Shown piece after piece: positions 8,261-16,450 of a stretch of 64,000 nt of DNA. The first letter of the stretch is position 1; every line of letters begins with the position of its first letter. The stretch lies in assembly GCF_014268585.2 (NCBI RefSeq), contig NZ_CP077092.1, forward strand, positions 2,604,001 to 2,668,000, given 5' to 3'. The notes below the pieces were generated by a model that ran no database searches, was not told where the DNA came from, and saw only the letters and a program-made list of their open reading frames with translations. This DNA comes from Pseudomonas iranensis. GTDB taxonomy: Bacteria > Pseudomonadota > Gammaproteobacteria > Pseudomonadales > Pseudomonadaceae. The translations under genes and the position numbers were made by a program.

Positions 8261-9437
8261 GGCTTGCAGCTCCTGTAAATTGGCCGGGGATCTCGCTCCA
8301 CTTTTCATTGCCGAGGTCGTTGGCGATCGCGGTTTCAATGAAGGCCATGCCGCGCAGGCCGGTCTCGATGCCCGGTACGCCCGGTGCCAGATGGCCCTCG
8401 GCGCCATGCACAATCGCTTCGGCGAGATCGCCGTACAGGTTGGCCATGGCTTCCAGATAACCTTCGGGATGCCCCGCAGGCAGGCGCATGCGTCGGGTTG
8501 CGGCGGCACACAGCCACGGCTGACCGACCCCGGAGCGCAGAACGCGGATCGGCTCGTTCAACGGTCGATGAATCAGGCTGGCCGGCTCCTCTTGGCGCCA
8601 CTCCAGCCCACCCTTGTCACCGTAGACGCGGATCTTCAGCGGGTTTTCCTCACCGGCGCAGACCTGACTGGCGAGCAATACACCACTGGCGCCGTCGCGC
8701 ATTTTGAACAGCATCGCCACATCGTCATCCAGTTGCCGACCCTCGACATGCGAGCCGAGCATTGCGCTGATGAACTGGATCGACTGGCCGGTGACGAACT
8801 CGGCGAGGGAAAACGCATGGGTGCCGATGTCGCCGATGCAGCCGCCGATCCCGGATTGCGTCGGGTCGTCGCGCCAGCCGGCCTGTTTGTTGCCTTGCCC
8901 GGCGACATCAGTGCTGAGCCAGCCTTGCGGGTACTCGACGAGGACTTTGCGCACGCGCCCGAGCACGCCGCTGGCGACCATTTCGCGGGCCTGCCAGACC
9001 ATCGCGTAACCGAGGTAGGTGTGTGCCAGCCCGTAAATTCGCTGGCTGTTGAGGACCACCGAGTGCAGCGCCTGCACCTCGGCGAGGTTCAGCGCCGCGG
9101 GTTTCTCGCTGAACACGTGAAAACCGGCGCGCAATGCCTCACGGGCAATCGGTGCGTGCAGATGATTCGGAGTGACGATGACCAGCAGTTGCATGCGCTG
9201 CTCGGCGGGCAGGGCGGCCTCGCGGGCGAGCAGGGTTTGCCAGTCGTGGTAGCAGCGTTCGGCGGACAATCCCAGAGTCGCAGCGGTGCGCTGATTATTC
9301 TCCGAGTCGCGGCTGAACGCGCCGCAGACCAGTTCGAAGCGTCCGTCGAGGCCGGCGGCTTGCCGGTGGGCACGGGCAATGAATGAACCTTCACCGCCTC
9401 CAACAAAACCCATTCTTATTTTTGCGGCAGCGTACAT
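8253..9437 (-). CDS. Gfo/Idh/MocA-family NAD(P)-dependent oxidoreductase
   Basis: From ATG 9437 the product has 394 residues; an ATG at 9464 would add nine more. The N-terminus has the Rossmann motif (KIRMGFVGGGEGSFIARAH), followed by the family motif SEKPAALN and the cofactor/substrate region GGCIGDIGTHAFSLAEF with the catalytic DxxxH pair. These enzymes oxidise a hydroxyl of sugars or cyclitols with NAD(P)+. The gene is the first of the three-gene sugar operon and is divergent from a LacI regulator with a palindromic operator between them. Confidence 0.9.
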   Translation of the reverse strand: MYAAAKIRMGFVGGGEGSFIARAHRQAAGLDGRFELVCGAFSRDSENNQRTAATLGLSAERCYHDWQTLLAREAALPAEQRMQLLVIVTPNHLHAPIAREALRAGFHVFSEKPAALNLAEVQALHSVVLNSQRIYGLAHTYLGYAMVWQAREMVASGVLGRVRKVLVEYPQGWLSTDVAGQGNKQAGWRDDPTQSGIGGCIGDIGTHAFSLAEFVTGQSIQFISAMLGSHVEGRQLDDDVAMLFKMRDGASGVLLASQVCAGEENPLKIRVYGDKGGLEWRQEEPASLIHRPLNEPIRVLRSGVGQPWLCAAATRRMRLPAGHPEGYLEAMANLYGDLAEAIVHGAEGHLAPGVPGIETGLRGMAFIETAIANDLGNEKWSEIPGQFTGAASHE

Positions 9438-9475
9438 GGCAGTCGTCTCGGTAGCTGGATGCAATGTTGATAAGT

Positions 9476-9493
9476 GATGTAACCGGTTACATC
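9476..9493. promoter_or_regulatory. LacI-family operator, perfect 18-bp palindrome
   Basis: GATGTAACCGGTTACATC is a perfect palindrome with the central CG expected for LacI/GalR-type regulators. It lies in the divergent promoter region between the oxidoreductase operon and the LacI-type gene, so autoregulation and operon repression from one site is likely. Confidence 0.8.
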
Positions 9494-9616
9494 GTGGGCG
9501 AAATCTAGGCTTGAATTAGCCGAGTGTCAAATGCCAGCGGATGATCGACAGCGTTTCGATCGCTCGTCGCCTGCGGTAAGCTCCGCGCCTGATCGGGATG
9601 AATCAACGAGGTGTTT

Positions 9617-10630
9617 TTGTCCAATATTCGCGAAGTGGCTCGGCTGGCCGGGGTTTCCGTGGCGACGGTTTCGAGGACTTTGAAATCGCCCGAGCGTGTG
9701 CTCGCGCCAACCCGTGAGCGCGTCATGGCTGCGGTGGAGCAGGCCGGCTATCGGCCGAACCTGATGGCCGTGCAGTTTCGTTCGCGGCGCACCGGCAATC
9801 TGGTGATTCTGGTGCCGACCATCGCCAACACCTTTTTTGCCCGGGTCATCAGCGGCGCGCAGCAAGCGACGCAGGCGGCCGGTTATCGCCTGCTGCTGTG
9901 CGACACCCAGGGCCGGGAAGAACTGGAGCGACAATTCGCCGAGCTGGTTTACGCTTATCAGGCCGACGGGGTGATCCAGTTGCGCGCCTACGATCCTTTC
10001 GAAAACGCTTCGGCCGACGCCGATCTGCCGCCGATCGTTAACGCCTGCGAAGTGCTCAAGGCCGGGCGCTATCCAACCATCAGCCTGGACAACGTCGCCG
10101 CCGCTAAAGCCATGACCGAACACCTGATCGCCTTGGGACACAGCCGCATCGGCCTGATCAAAGGCTCAAAAAATAGCCCGCTGACTTTAGATCGACTGAC
10201 GGGTTACGAAGCGGCATTGCGCGAGGCCGGGATTGCCTTCGATGAAGCACTGATCTGCCATGGCAATTTCAGCCTTGAGGCCGGTTTTGCCGGCGCGCAA
10301 AAGATGCTCGCATTGGCCGAGCGGCCGAGTGCGCTATTCTGCGAAAACGATGAAATGGCCATTGGTGCGCTCAAGCGCATCCGGCAGGCCGGGCTGCGTG
10401 TGCCCGAGGATATTTCCCTGGTCGGTTTCGATGACATTCCCATGGCTGCGTACTGCGATCCACCGCTGACCACCATCTCGCAACCAGCCGAGGCTTTCGG
10501 GGCCAAGGCGGTCGAGATGCTGATTGCGCTGATCGAAAAACAGCCGCTGACAGAGAGGCATGTCGTCCTGCCGTTCGAGCTGACACCACGCAGCAGCACG
10601 GCCCGCATCGACAACTCGGGCAAGCGCTAA
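9617..10630 (+). CDS. LacI-family transcriptional regulator
   Basis: The first residues (SNIREVARLAGVSVATVSRTL) are the LacI helix-turn-helix, followed by the hinge (YRPNLMAVQFRSRRTGN) and a periplasmic-binding-type effector domain to about residue 325. I place the start at TTG 9617 because a GAGGTG ribosome binding site lies just upstream; a GTG at 9611 is part of that site. The gene is divergent from the sugar operon and close to the palindrome at 9476-9493, so it is probably that operon's repressor. It ends 5 bp from the convergent channel gene. Confidence 0.88.
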   Translation: MSNIREVARLAGVSVATVSRTLKSPERVLAPTRERVMAAVEQAGYRPNLMAVQFRSRRTGNLVILVPTIANTFFARVISGAQQATQAAGYRLLLCDTQGREELERQFAELVYAYQADGVIQLRAYDPFENASADADLPPIVNACEVLKAGRYPTISLDNVAAAKAMTEHLIALGHSRIGLIKGSKNSPLTLDRLTGYEAALREAGIAFDEALICHGNFSLEAGFAGAQKMLALAERPSALFCENDEMAIGALKRIRQAGLRVPEDISLVGFDDIPMAAYCDPPLTTISQPAEAFGAKAVEMLIALIEKQPLTERHVVLPFELTPRSSTARIDNSGKR

Positions 10631-10635
10631 CCGAA

Positions 10636-13017
10636 TCACGCCGCTGGCGGCTTCGCCAGCGCAATCCCCGCTGCGCCCAACCGCTTCAACACCTCAAACA
10701 ACAAATCGCTCTTGGTCAGCCCGACAATCCTCGGGCTGCCGACATAGCCGGTGACCGTGAGGGTTATGCCGTCCGGCGACAATTTGCTGAAGCGTACGAA
10801 TGGCGCCGGTTTGTCGAGGATGGTCTCGTTCTCGTGATACGCATCCAGCAGCAGTTGTTTGACCTGCTCAGGATCGATATCCAGCGGGAACACCAGCTCC
10901 AGCGATGCCACGCCCTGAGCACTGCCGCCGAGGGTAACGTTGCGCAGGTTCTGCGAGATCAGTTGCGAGTTGGGCACGATCACGATCGAGCGGTCGCTGA
11001 GCTGGATTTCCGTGGCACGCACGTTGATCCGGCGGATGTCGCCCTCGACGCCGCTGATGCTGATCAGATCGCCGACCTTGACCGGGCGCTCGGTGAGCAG
11101 GATCAGGCCGGAGACGAAGTTCTTGACGATTTCCTGCAAGCCAAAGCCGATCCCCACTGACAGCGCACTGACGATCCACGCCAGATTGGTCCACTGCACG
11201 CCCAGCGACGACAGCGTCAGCAGAATCACAAAGGCGTAGCCGATATTGGAAAACAGGGTGCTCAGTGAGGCGCACATGCCCGGGTCCATGTCGGTTTTGG
11301 GCAGGAACTCGTTGTCGAGCCAGCGGCTCAATGCACGGATCAGCCAGATACCGATCAGCAGTGCCAGCAGCGCGTTGAGCAGATGCGCCGGGACGATATT
11401 CAGCTTGCGCAAACCGGCGCCGCCGAGGATCGACATGATGTTGGTGACCAGTTGGCCGAGGGTGGTGCCGATGCCGCCGACAAACAACGAAATCAGCGCC
11501 ATCAGCATCAGGCCGGCGCGGCTGACGCCGGACAACAGGATCGACGTCTGCTCAAGGCGCCGATCGCTGACGCCGAGCAATTGCTTGAGCGCCTGGCCGC
11601 TCGCGTGTTTCGGCGAAAACAGGTGCTCACAGGCGTCCTTCACCAGCTGAATCAGCAAGTAGAAGCCCGACAGCACGACGTAGCCCCACACCAGCTCATA
11701 ACTGATGAACCGTGCCAGCGACACATAGCCGGCCAGCAGGGCGATGGCCGTCACCAACATCGAGAGACTGGCGACGCTGTAGATCAGCCCGGCGAACACG
11801 CTGTTCGTAGCCGACGCGTCATTGGCTGCGACCAAGGCCTTGCGCACTTTGCCGATGCGCAACAGCATCGTGCCGATGATCGCCAGCACCACCATGGAAA
11901 TCACGCCGCGCCCGGTCATCACGATGTGGCTGCTCATGCCTGTGGCATTGGCGACTTGCACCAGCGTCACCAACACCAGCAACGAGCAGGCGAGGATCCG
12001 TGGATAAGGCTTGAGGGCCAGCGCCACTGGATCGGCAATCGCCGGCAGGCGCCAGGACGGGTGCGCGGTGGAGAGCAATGCGCGGCTGAGCCCGGTGATC
12101 AGCACGCAGGCATAGACGACTTTCTCGAATTCTTCGGAGAAGGTTTCCAGCACCGGAGGCAGTGCGTCGTGGCGGGTGCAGGCGTAGAACAACAGCTTCA
12201 GGGCGATGGCGGTGGTGATGAAGGTCGCGATAGCTGAGGCGAAGGCCAAGGCACTGCGGCGCAAGCGGCCCTCCGCCACGCGATGAATGCAGAACCAGGT
12301 CAGCCCGCGCTCAGCCAGACGTCGGCCAAAGGTCCAGATCAGCAGTGCCAACAGCACCAGTACGCAAGTATAAAAACGCTCGCCCGGCGCCCAGACCGTC
12401 GCCCATACGTCAGCCACCTGCTCGACGAACAGTCGCAGGCGCTGGCGGTCATCTTCGCTTGGATTGACCAGCGGCGCCCAGAAATACGGGCTCAATACGC
12501 TGCGCGTGCTCAGGGTCAGTTCGCTTTCCAGCAGGGTGCGGCGGATGCCGGCGATTTGCGTGATCAGATCGGCGGCGTTCTGTTTCAGTGCGGCGAGGCT
12601 TTTCAGGGTGCCATCGACCTTGCTTTTCTGCTCCGCCAGCGCCGCCCGCTGCGCGATGATATCGGCTTGCTCGGCGGCTACCTCGGCGTCTGGAGCGGTG
12701 CCGAGCACGCCCAGTTGCACCGCCAGTTGCGCCTGTTGCGGCAAAAGCGCTGCCGACAACCGATCGACATCGAGAATGAACGCCTGCACCCGATCCTGCG
12801 GGCCTTCGAGCTGGTTGTAATTGTTCGCCGCCGAAATCTGCTGCTTGAGCCCGTCGAGGCGTTGTTGCAGGGCTTGCAGATCGCTTTGCGAAATCACAGG
12901 TAGCGGCGCTGCGCCTGAGTTCGCCGGCGCGGCAACATCCGCCGCCCACAACGCAGCGCTGCCCGGCATGAGCAGTAGGAACAGAATGAAAAACAACGAC
13001 TTGAATGAACAGCGCAT
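10636..13017 (-). CDS. Large MscS-family mechanosensitive channel (KefA/MscK-type, DUF3772)
   Basis: From ATG 13017 the protein has 793 residues: a signal peptide (MRCSFKSLFFILFLLLMPGS), a periplasmic coiled-coil region to about residue 170 (DUF3772-like), a series of transmembrane helices, and the MscS pore and cytoplasmic domain from about residue 570. The pore-proximal motif GIGFGLQEIVKNFVSGLILL and the beta-domain motif RATEIQLSDRSIVIVPNSQL are typical. Such channels release solutes on osmotic downshock. An upstream in-frame ATG at 13098 would spoil the signal peptide. The gene stands alone on its strand. Confidence 0.88.
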   Translation of the reverse strand: MRCSFKSLFFILFLLLMPGSAALWAADVAAPANSGAAPLPVISQSDLQALQQRLDGLKQQISAANNYNQLEGPQDRVQAFILDVDRLSAALLPQQAQLAVQLGVLGTAPDAEVAAEQADIIAQRAALAEQKSKVDGTLKSLAALKQNAADLITQIAGIRRTLLESELTLSTRSVLSPYFWAPLVNPSEDDRQRLRLFVEQVADVWATVWAPGERFYTCVLVLLALLIWTFGRRLAERGLTWFCIHRVAEGRLRRSALAFASAIATFITTAIALKLLFYACTRHDALPPVLETFSEEFEKVVYACVLITGLSRALLSTAHPSWRLPAIADPVALALKPYPRILACSLLVLVTLVQVANATGMSSHIVMTGRGVISMVVLAIIGTMLLRIGKVRKALVAANDASATNSVFAGLIYSVASLSMLVTAIALLAGYVSLARFISYELVWGYVVLSGFYLLIQLVKDACEHLFSPKHASGQALKQLLGVSDRRLEQTSILLSGVSRAGLMLMALISLFVGGIGTTLGQLVTNIMSILGGAGLRKLNIVPAHLLNALLALLIGIWLIRALSRWLDNEFLPKTDMDPGMCASLSTLFSNIGYAFVILLTLSSLGVQWTNLAWIVSALSVGIGFGLQEIVKNFVSGLILLTERPVKVGDLISISGVEGDIRRINVRATEIQLSDRSIVIVPNSQLISQNLRNVTLGGSAQGVASLELVFPLDIDPEQVKQLLLDAYHENETILDKPAPFVRFSKLSPDGITLTVTGYVGSPRIVGLTKSDLLFEVLKRLGAAGIALAKPPAA

Positions 13018-13182
13018 GGGGGCGGCGGGCTCGAGTGGATCACACAGTCTATGAGGGTAGGTGATCGCGCCGAACGGGGCGGAAAACTTTCTCGGCAAGA
13101 GGCGCTTAAACGCTCATCCAATCCGGCGGAATGATCCGCGCAGCGAGCGGTCAACCGGCAATAACAGCTTCGAGAGCGTGCC

Positions 13183-13692
13183 ATGTCCATCGCCAAGGAA
13201 ACGATTGAATACCTGCGCCAACATTCACTGATCATCACCACCGCCGAATCCTGCACGGCCGGGGAAATCGTCATGTTGCTGTCGGAGGTGCCCGGCAGCG
13301 GCGAGCTGATCGAGTGCGGCTATGTGGTCTATTCGCCGCAAGCCAAGCAGCGCCTGCTGCACGTCAGCCCGGCGACCATGGACACCTTCAATCTGACCAG
13401 CGTGGAAGTGGCCAGTGAAATGGCCATCGGCGCGTTGCGCGACAGCACGGCCAACGTTGCCGTTGCCACCACCGGCATTCTCGGCCCCGACGATATGGAT
13501 GGCATCAAGGCCGGTACGGTGTGCTTCGCCTGGGCGTTTCAGTTCGATGACCGACATTTTCTGTTCAGCGCCCAACAATGGTTTGCCGGATCGCGCAGTG
13601 AAGTGCAGACCCTCGCTTCTGAATTCGCCCTGCAGCAGTTGCCTGTCTATCACCGTCGCGCCTTGCGCGGCGAAGGAGGGTGGCGCCGATGA
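13183..13692 (+). CDS. CinA-family nicotinamide-nucleotide amidohydrolase (PncC-like)
   Basis: The 169-residue product corresponds to the stand-alone CinA C-terminal domain. Motifs TAESCTAGEI, GYVVYSPQAKQRLL and ATTGILGPDDMDGIKAGTVC match the family, which deamidates nicotinamide mononucleotide in pyridine nucleotide recycling. It begins a short operon: the next gene starts within its stop codon (ATGA overlap). Confidence 0.88.
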   Translation: MSIAKETIEYLRQHSLIITTAESCTAGEIVMLLSEVPGSGELIECGYVVYSPQAKQRLLHVSPATMDTFNLTSVEVASEMAIGALRDSTANVAVATTGILGPDDMDGIKAGTVCFAWAFQFDDRHFLFSAQQWFAGSRSEVQTLASEFALQQLPVYHRRALRGEGGWRR

Positions 13693-14207
13693 AACCTGAC
13701 GCCGACCATCCCGATCTGCAAAGCCGACAGTTCCCGGTGCAGGAGGACATGGCCTTTCAGCTGAAGGTCTGGCGCTTCGAGCACATCGGTTGGTATCTGC
13801 TGGTGCTGTGCATGCTGCTGGGCCTGTTGGGGCTGTTTTCCCGTGGCGTGCTCAGTTTGCAGGACGCCCGCAGCGACGACGGCAAAGTCCAGGTCGAGTA
13901 CGAGATGTTCCACCGCAACGGCTCGACCAACCCGCTGAAACTCAGCGTGCATGCGGCGCCTGAGACCACGGTCGAGTTGGACATCGGCGGCGAACTGCTC
14001 GATGGCTTCAGCATCGAAACCATGCAACCGGCCCCGGTGCGTATGCGCAGCTCAAAACAGGGCATGCGCTTGTGGTTGCAGGCGGATGCCCAGGGCCAGG
14101 CGACGCTCTATGTGACGCTGCGCGGTGACGGATTGGGCCTGTTTCGCAGCCATATCCGCGTGCCGGGCTCGAGCGAAGTGAAGCTTACTCAATTCATTTA
14201 TCCATAG
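13689..14207 (+). CDS. Single-span membrane protein of unknown function
   Basis: The product has 172 residues. After a 32-residue cytoplasmic N-terminus there is one transmembrane helix (about 33-53, IGWYLLVLCMLLGLLGLFSRG), followed by a soluble beta-rich domain of about 115 residues outside. The ATG at 13689 overlaps the stop of the CinA-type gene and has a GGAGGG site. It is followed 7 bp later by a DUF421 gene, a frequent genomic partner of this kind of protein in pseudomonads. I do not recognise a named domain. Confidence 0.8.
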   Translation: MKPDADHPDLQSRQFPVQEDMAFQLKVWRFEHIGWYLLVLCMLLGLLGLFSRGVLSLQDARSDDGKVQVEYEMFHRNGSTNPLKLSVHAAPETTVELDIGGELLDGFSIETMQPAPVRMRSSKQGMRLWLQADAQGQATLYVTLRGDGLGLFRSHIRVPGSSEVKLTQFIYP

Positions 14208-14214
14208 GTGACCC

Positions 14215-14670
14215 ATGGACTCGGTCTTGCGCGCACTCGCGATGTATCTGGCACTGATGGTGCTGTTCAAAATTGCCGGTCGGCGTTCGCTGGCCGAGCT
14301 GACGACGTTCGATTTCGTGCTGCTGATGATTATCGGTGAAGCCACCCAGCAAGCGCTTCTTGGCGATGACTTTTCCCTGACCAATGCGATTCTGGTGATC
14401 ATCACCCTGATCGCCATCGACGTCGGTTTCTCCTTGCTCAAACAGCGTTCCAGCTGGGTCTCGCGATTGATCGATGGCGAGCCGACCATCATCGTCGAGA
14501 ACGGCAAGCTGTTGCACCGACGCCTGCGTCATGCGCGGCTGGTCGAGGCGGATGTCATGGAGGCGGCGCGCTCCAGTCAGGGCATAGAAACCATCGACCA
14601 GATCAAATTCGCAATCATCGAGCGCAACGGCAAGATTTCCGTAATCCGCCAGGATCCGGAAGGCGGCTGA
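14215..14670 (+). CDS. DUF421 (YetF-type) membrane protein
   Basis: The 151-residue protein has three N-terminal helices and then the DUF421 cytoplasmic domain with the motif TFDFVLLMIIGEATQQALLGDD and the later GEPTIIVENGKLLHRRLRHARL. It is at the lower end of the family's length (usually 150-230 residues). The function is unknown. It is co-oriented with and close to the preceding single-span protein, suggesting a common membrane role. Confidence 0.87.
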   Translation: MDSVLRALAMYLALMVLFKIAGRRSLAELTTFDFVLLMIIGEATQQALLGDDFSLTNAILVIITLIAIDVGFSLLKQRSSWVSRLIDGEPTIIVENGKLLHRRLRHARLVEADVMEAARSSQGIETIDQIKFAIIERNGKISVIRQDPEGG

Positions 14671-14756
14671 ACCTTTGACGCCGCACGGCTGCAATTTTTT
14701 TGAACGCTGAAAAAGCCTCACAGCCCAATGCTTACAAGTCATCGGAGGATTGCGAA

Positions 14757-14984
14757 ATGAACGAGGCAGCGAGTTACTTCTCCATCGCCGTGGCGGTGAT
14801 CATTCTGCTGGTCGATCTGTGGGCGATTGTCAGTGTGTTTCGCAGCAACAAAAGCGTCGGCGTCAAAGCCGCCTGGGCGATCGGTCTGATCGTATTCCCG
14901 GTGCTCGGCCTGATCGTGTGGGGCATCGCCGGCCCGCGCGGCGTCAAGGAAGGGCCTTCGTCGCCGGAGCACAGTAAGGGTTAA
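14757..14984 (+). CDS. Small PLDc_N (phospholipase D N-terminal type) membrane protein
   Basis: A 75-residue protein with two helices and the motif FPVLGLIVWGIAGPRG, the PLDc_N signature found alone or before cardiolipin-synthase-like domains. The ATG at 14757 is preceded by GGAGG. A paralogue lies at 48316-48531. These stand-alone domains have no known function. Confidence 0.85.
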   Translation: MNEAASYFSIAVAVIILLVDLWAIVSVFRSNKSVGVKAAWAIGLIVFPVLGLIVWGIAGPRGVKEGPSSPEHSKG

Positions 14985-15025
14985 AAACCCTGATTTGCGC
15001 ACATCCGGAAAATTGGAGGTGAACG

Positions 15026-16195
15026 ATGAAAGCTGTTGTATTTCATGGCGTCGGGGACATCCGCCTGGACGATGTTCCCGAGCCAACCATTCAAGCGCCG
15101 ACCGATGCCATTGTCAGGCTGACCGCGTCGGCCATTTGCGGCACCGATCTGCATTTCATTCGCGGCAGTGCGCCGGACATGCAGCCCGGCACGATCCTTG
15201 GGCACGAGGGCGTGGGGATTGTCGAAGCGCTCGGTGAAGATGTGCGCAACCTCAAGGTTGGCGATCGCGTGCTCATTCCCTCGACCATTGCCTGCGGCAA
15301 CTGCTCGTACTGCCGCGCCGGCTATTTCGCCCAGTGTGATGTGGCCAACCCCAACGGTAAAACCGCTGGCACGTCATTTTTTGGCGGGCCGAAAACCACC
15401 GGGCCGTTCGATGGCCTGCAAGCCGAGAAAGCGCGCATCCCTTTCGCCAACATTGGTCTGATCAAACTGCCGGACGCCATCACCGACGATCAGGCGATTG
15501 CCATGTCGGATATTTTTCCCACTGCCTGGTTCGGCGCCGACATGGCCCGGATCAAGGACGGCGACACGGTGGCGGTGTTCGGCTGCGGACCGGTCGGGCT
15601 GTTTGCGATTATCAGTGCGAAGCTGATGGGCGCCGGCCGGGTGTTCGCCATTGATGGCCTGGAAGATCGCCTCGCTCGCGCGCAGGCATTGGGTGCCGAG
15701 TGCATCAACTTCGAGAAAGAAGATCCAGTTGAAACCATTGCGCGCCTGACTGCGGAAATTGGCGTGGATCGGGTGATCGAAGCGGTGGGCATCGACGCCA
15801 ACCATTCCCATCATGGCCATCATCATCCTGCGCAGTGGCAACCGGGCGATGCGCCTTCGCAAGCGCTGGAATGGGCGGTCAAGGCTGTGGCCAAGGCCGG
15901 CACGATTTCCATCATCGGAGTCTATCCCGCCGGGTTCGACAGCTTCCCGATCGGCGAGGCGATGAACAAGAACGTACGCATCAACATGGGCAACTGTCAT
16001 CACCGCAAATACATTCCCAAGCTGATCGAAATGACCCTCGCCGGGCGCGTCGACCCAGCGAAAGTGCTGACGCAGGACGAGCCTTTGACTGACGCGATTT
16101 CGGCGTTCAAGGCTTTTGATCAACATCAATCCGGCTGGATCAAGGTCAAGCTGGAACCGGGTAGCGATACCACTGCTGACAGGAGATCGTCATGA
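15026..16195 (+). CDS. Zinc-dependent alcohol dehydrogenase (formaldehyde dehydrogenase-like)
   Basis: This 389-residue MDR enzyme has the catalytic zinc motif (AICGTDLHFI, GHEGVG), the structural zinc cysteines (CGNCSYCRAGYFAQC) and the nucleotide-binding motif GCGPVGLFA. The length and the sequence around NGKTAGTSFFGGPKTTG fit the glutathione-independent formaldehyde dehydrogenase-like branch, though some family members act on other alcohols. An unusual His-rich stretch (NHSHHGHHHP) sits after VGID at about residue 258, in the loop that follows the cofactor domain. The stop overlaps the start of a small lipoprotein gene. Confidence 0.88.
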   Translation: MKAVVFHGVGDIRLDDVPEPTIQAPTDAIVRLTASAICGTDLHFIRGSAPDMQPGTILGHEGVGIVEALGEDVRNLKVGDRVLIPSTIACGNCSYCRAGYFAQCDVANPNGKTAGTSFFGGPKTTGPFDGLQAEKARIPFANIGLIKLPDAITDDQAIAMSDIFPTAWFGADMARIKDGDTVAVFGCGPVGLFAIISAKLMGAGRVFAIDGLEDRLARAQALGAECINFEKEDPVETIARLTAEIGVDRVIEAVGIDANHSHHGHHHPAQWQPGDAPSQALEWAVKAVAKAGTISIIGVYPAGFDSFPIGEAMNKNVRINMGNCHHRKYIPKLIEMTLAGRVDPAKVLTQDEPLTDAISAFKAFDQHQSGWIKVKLEPGSDTTADRRSS

Positions 16196-16338
16196 AAAAA
16201 ATCTGTGTATGTCTGGGGTTCTGCTCGATGTTTCTGTTGAGCGGCTGCTTCGATTCCAACGATGCACCCAACAAGGACGGTGACAAAAGCAAACCGTCGG
16301 TGCAGATGCAGACCGAGAAGCCTGAGGAGGGCAAGTAA
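16192..16338 (+). CDS. Small lipoprotein, 48 residues
   Basis: The product starts MKKICVCLGFCSMFLLSGCF with a lipobox LSGC (Cys19). The remaining 29 residues are hydrophilic and Lys/Asp/Glu-rich. The ATG at 16192 is inside the stop region of the zinc dehydrogenase gene (ATGA overlap), and AGGAG precedes it, so it is translationally coupled. No homology is recognised; many pseudomonads have such short lipoproteins. Confidence 0.72.
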   Translation: MKKICVCLGFCSMFLLSGCFDSNDAPNKDGDKSKPSVQMQTEKPEEGK

Positions 16339-16356
16339 CTCCACTTGGCAACAACC

Positions 16357-16446
16357 TGTGGGAGTGAGCCTGCTCGCGAAGGCGTCAGGTCAGACAATTC
16401 GGTGCTGACTGATGCTCCGTCTTCGCGAGCAGGCTCGCTCCCGCAT
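16357..16446. repeat. REP pair (REPIN) between convergent genes
   Basis: Two inverted REP sequences (GTGGGAGTGAGCCTGCTCGC and, after a 40-bp spacer, GCGAGCAGGCTCGCTCCCGC) form a long imperfect hairpin between the lipoprotein gene and the convergent MFS gene. Confidence 0.9.
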
Positions 16447-16450
16447 TGGT

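Noticed and set aside
6665..8278. A 537-codon plus-strand open frame across the symporter and isomerase genes
   Set aside because: It spans two well-supported minus-strand genes and has the composition typical of reverse-strand shadows.
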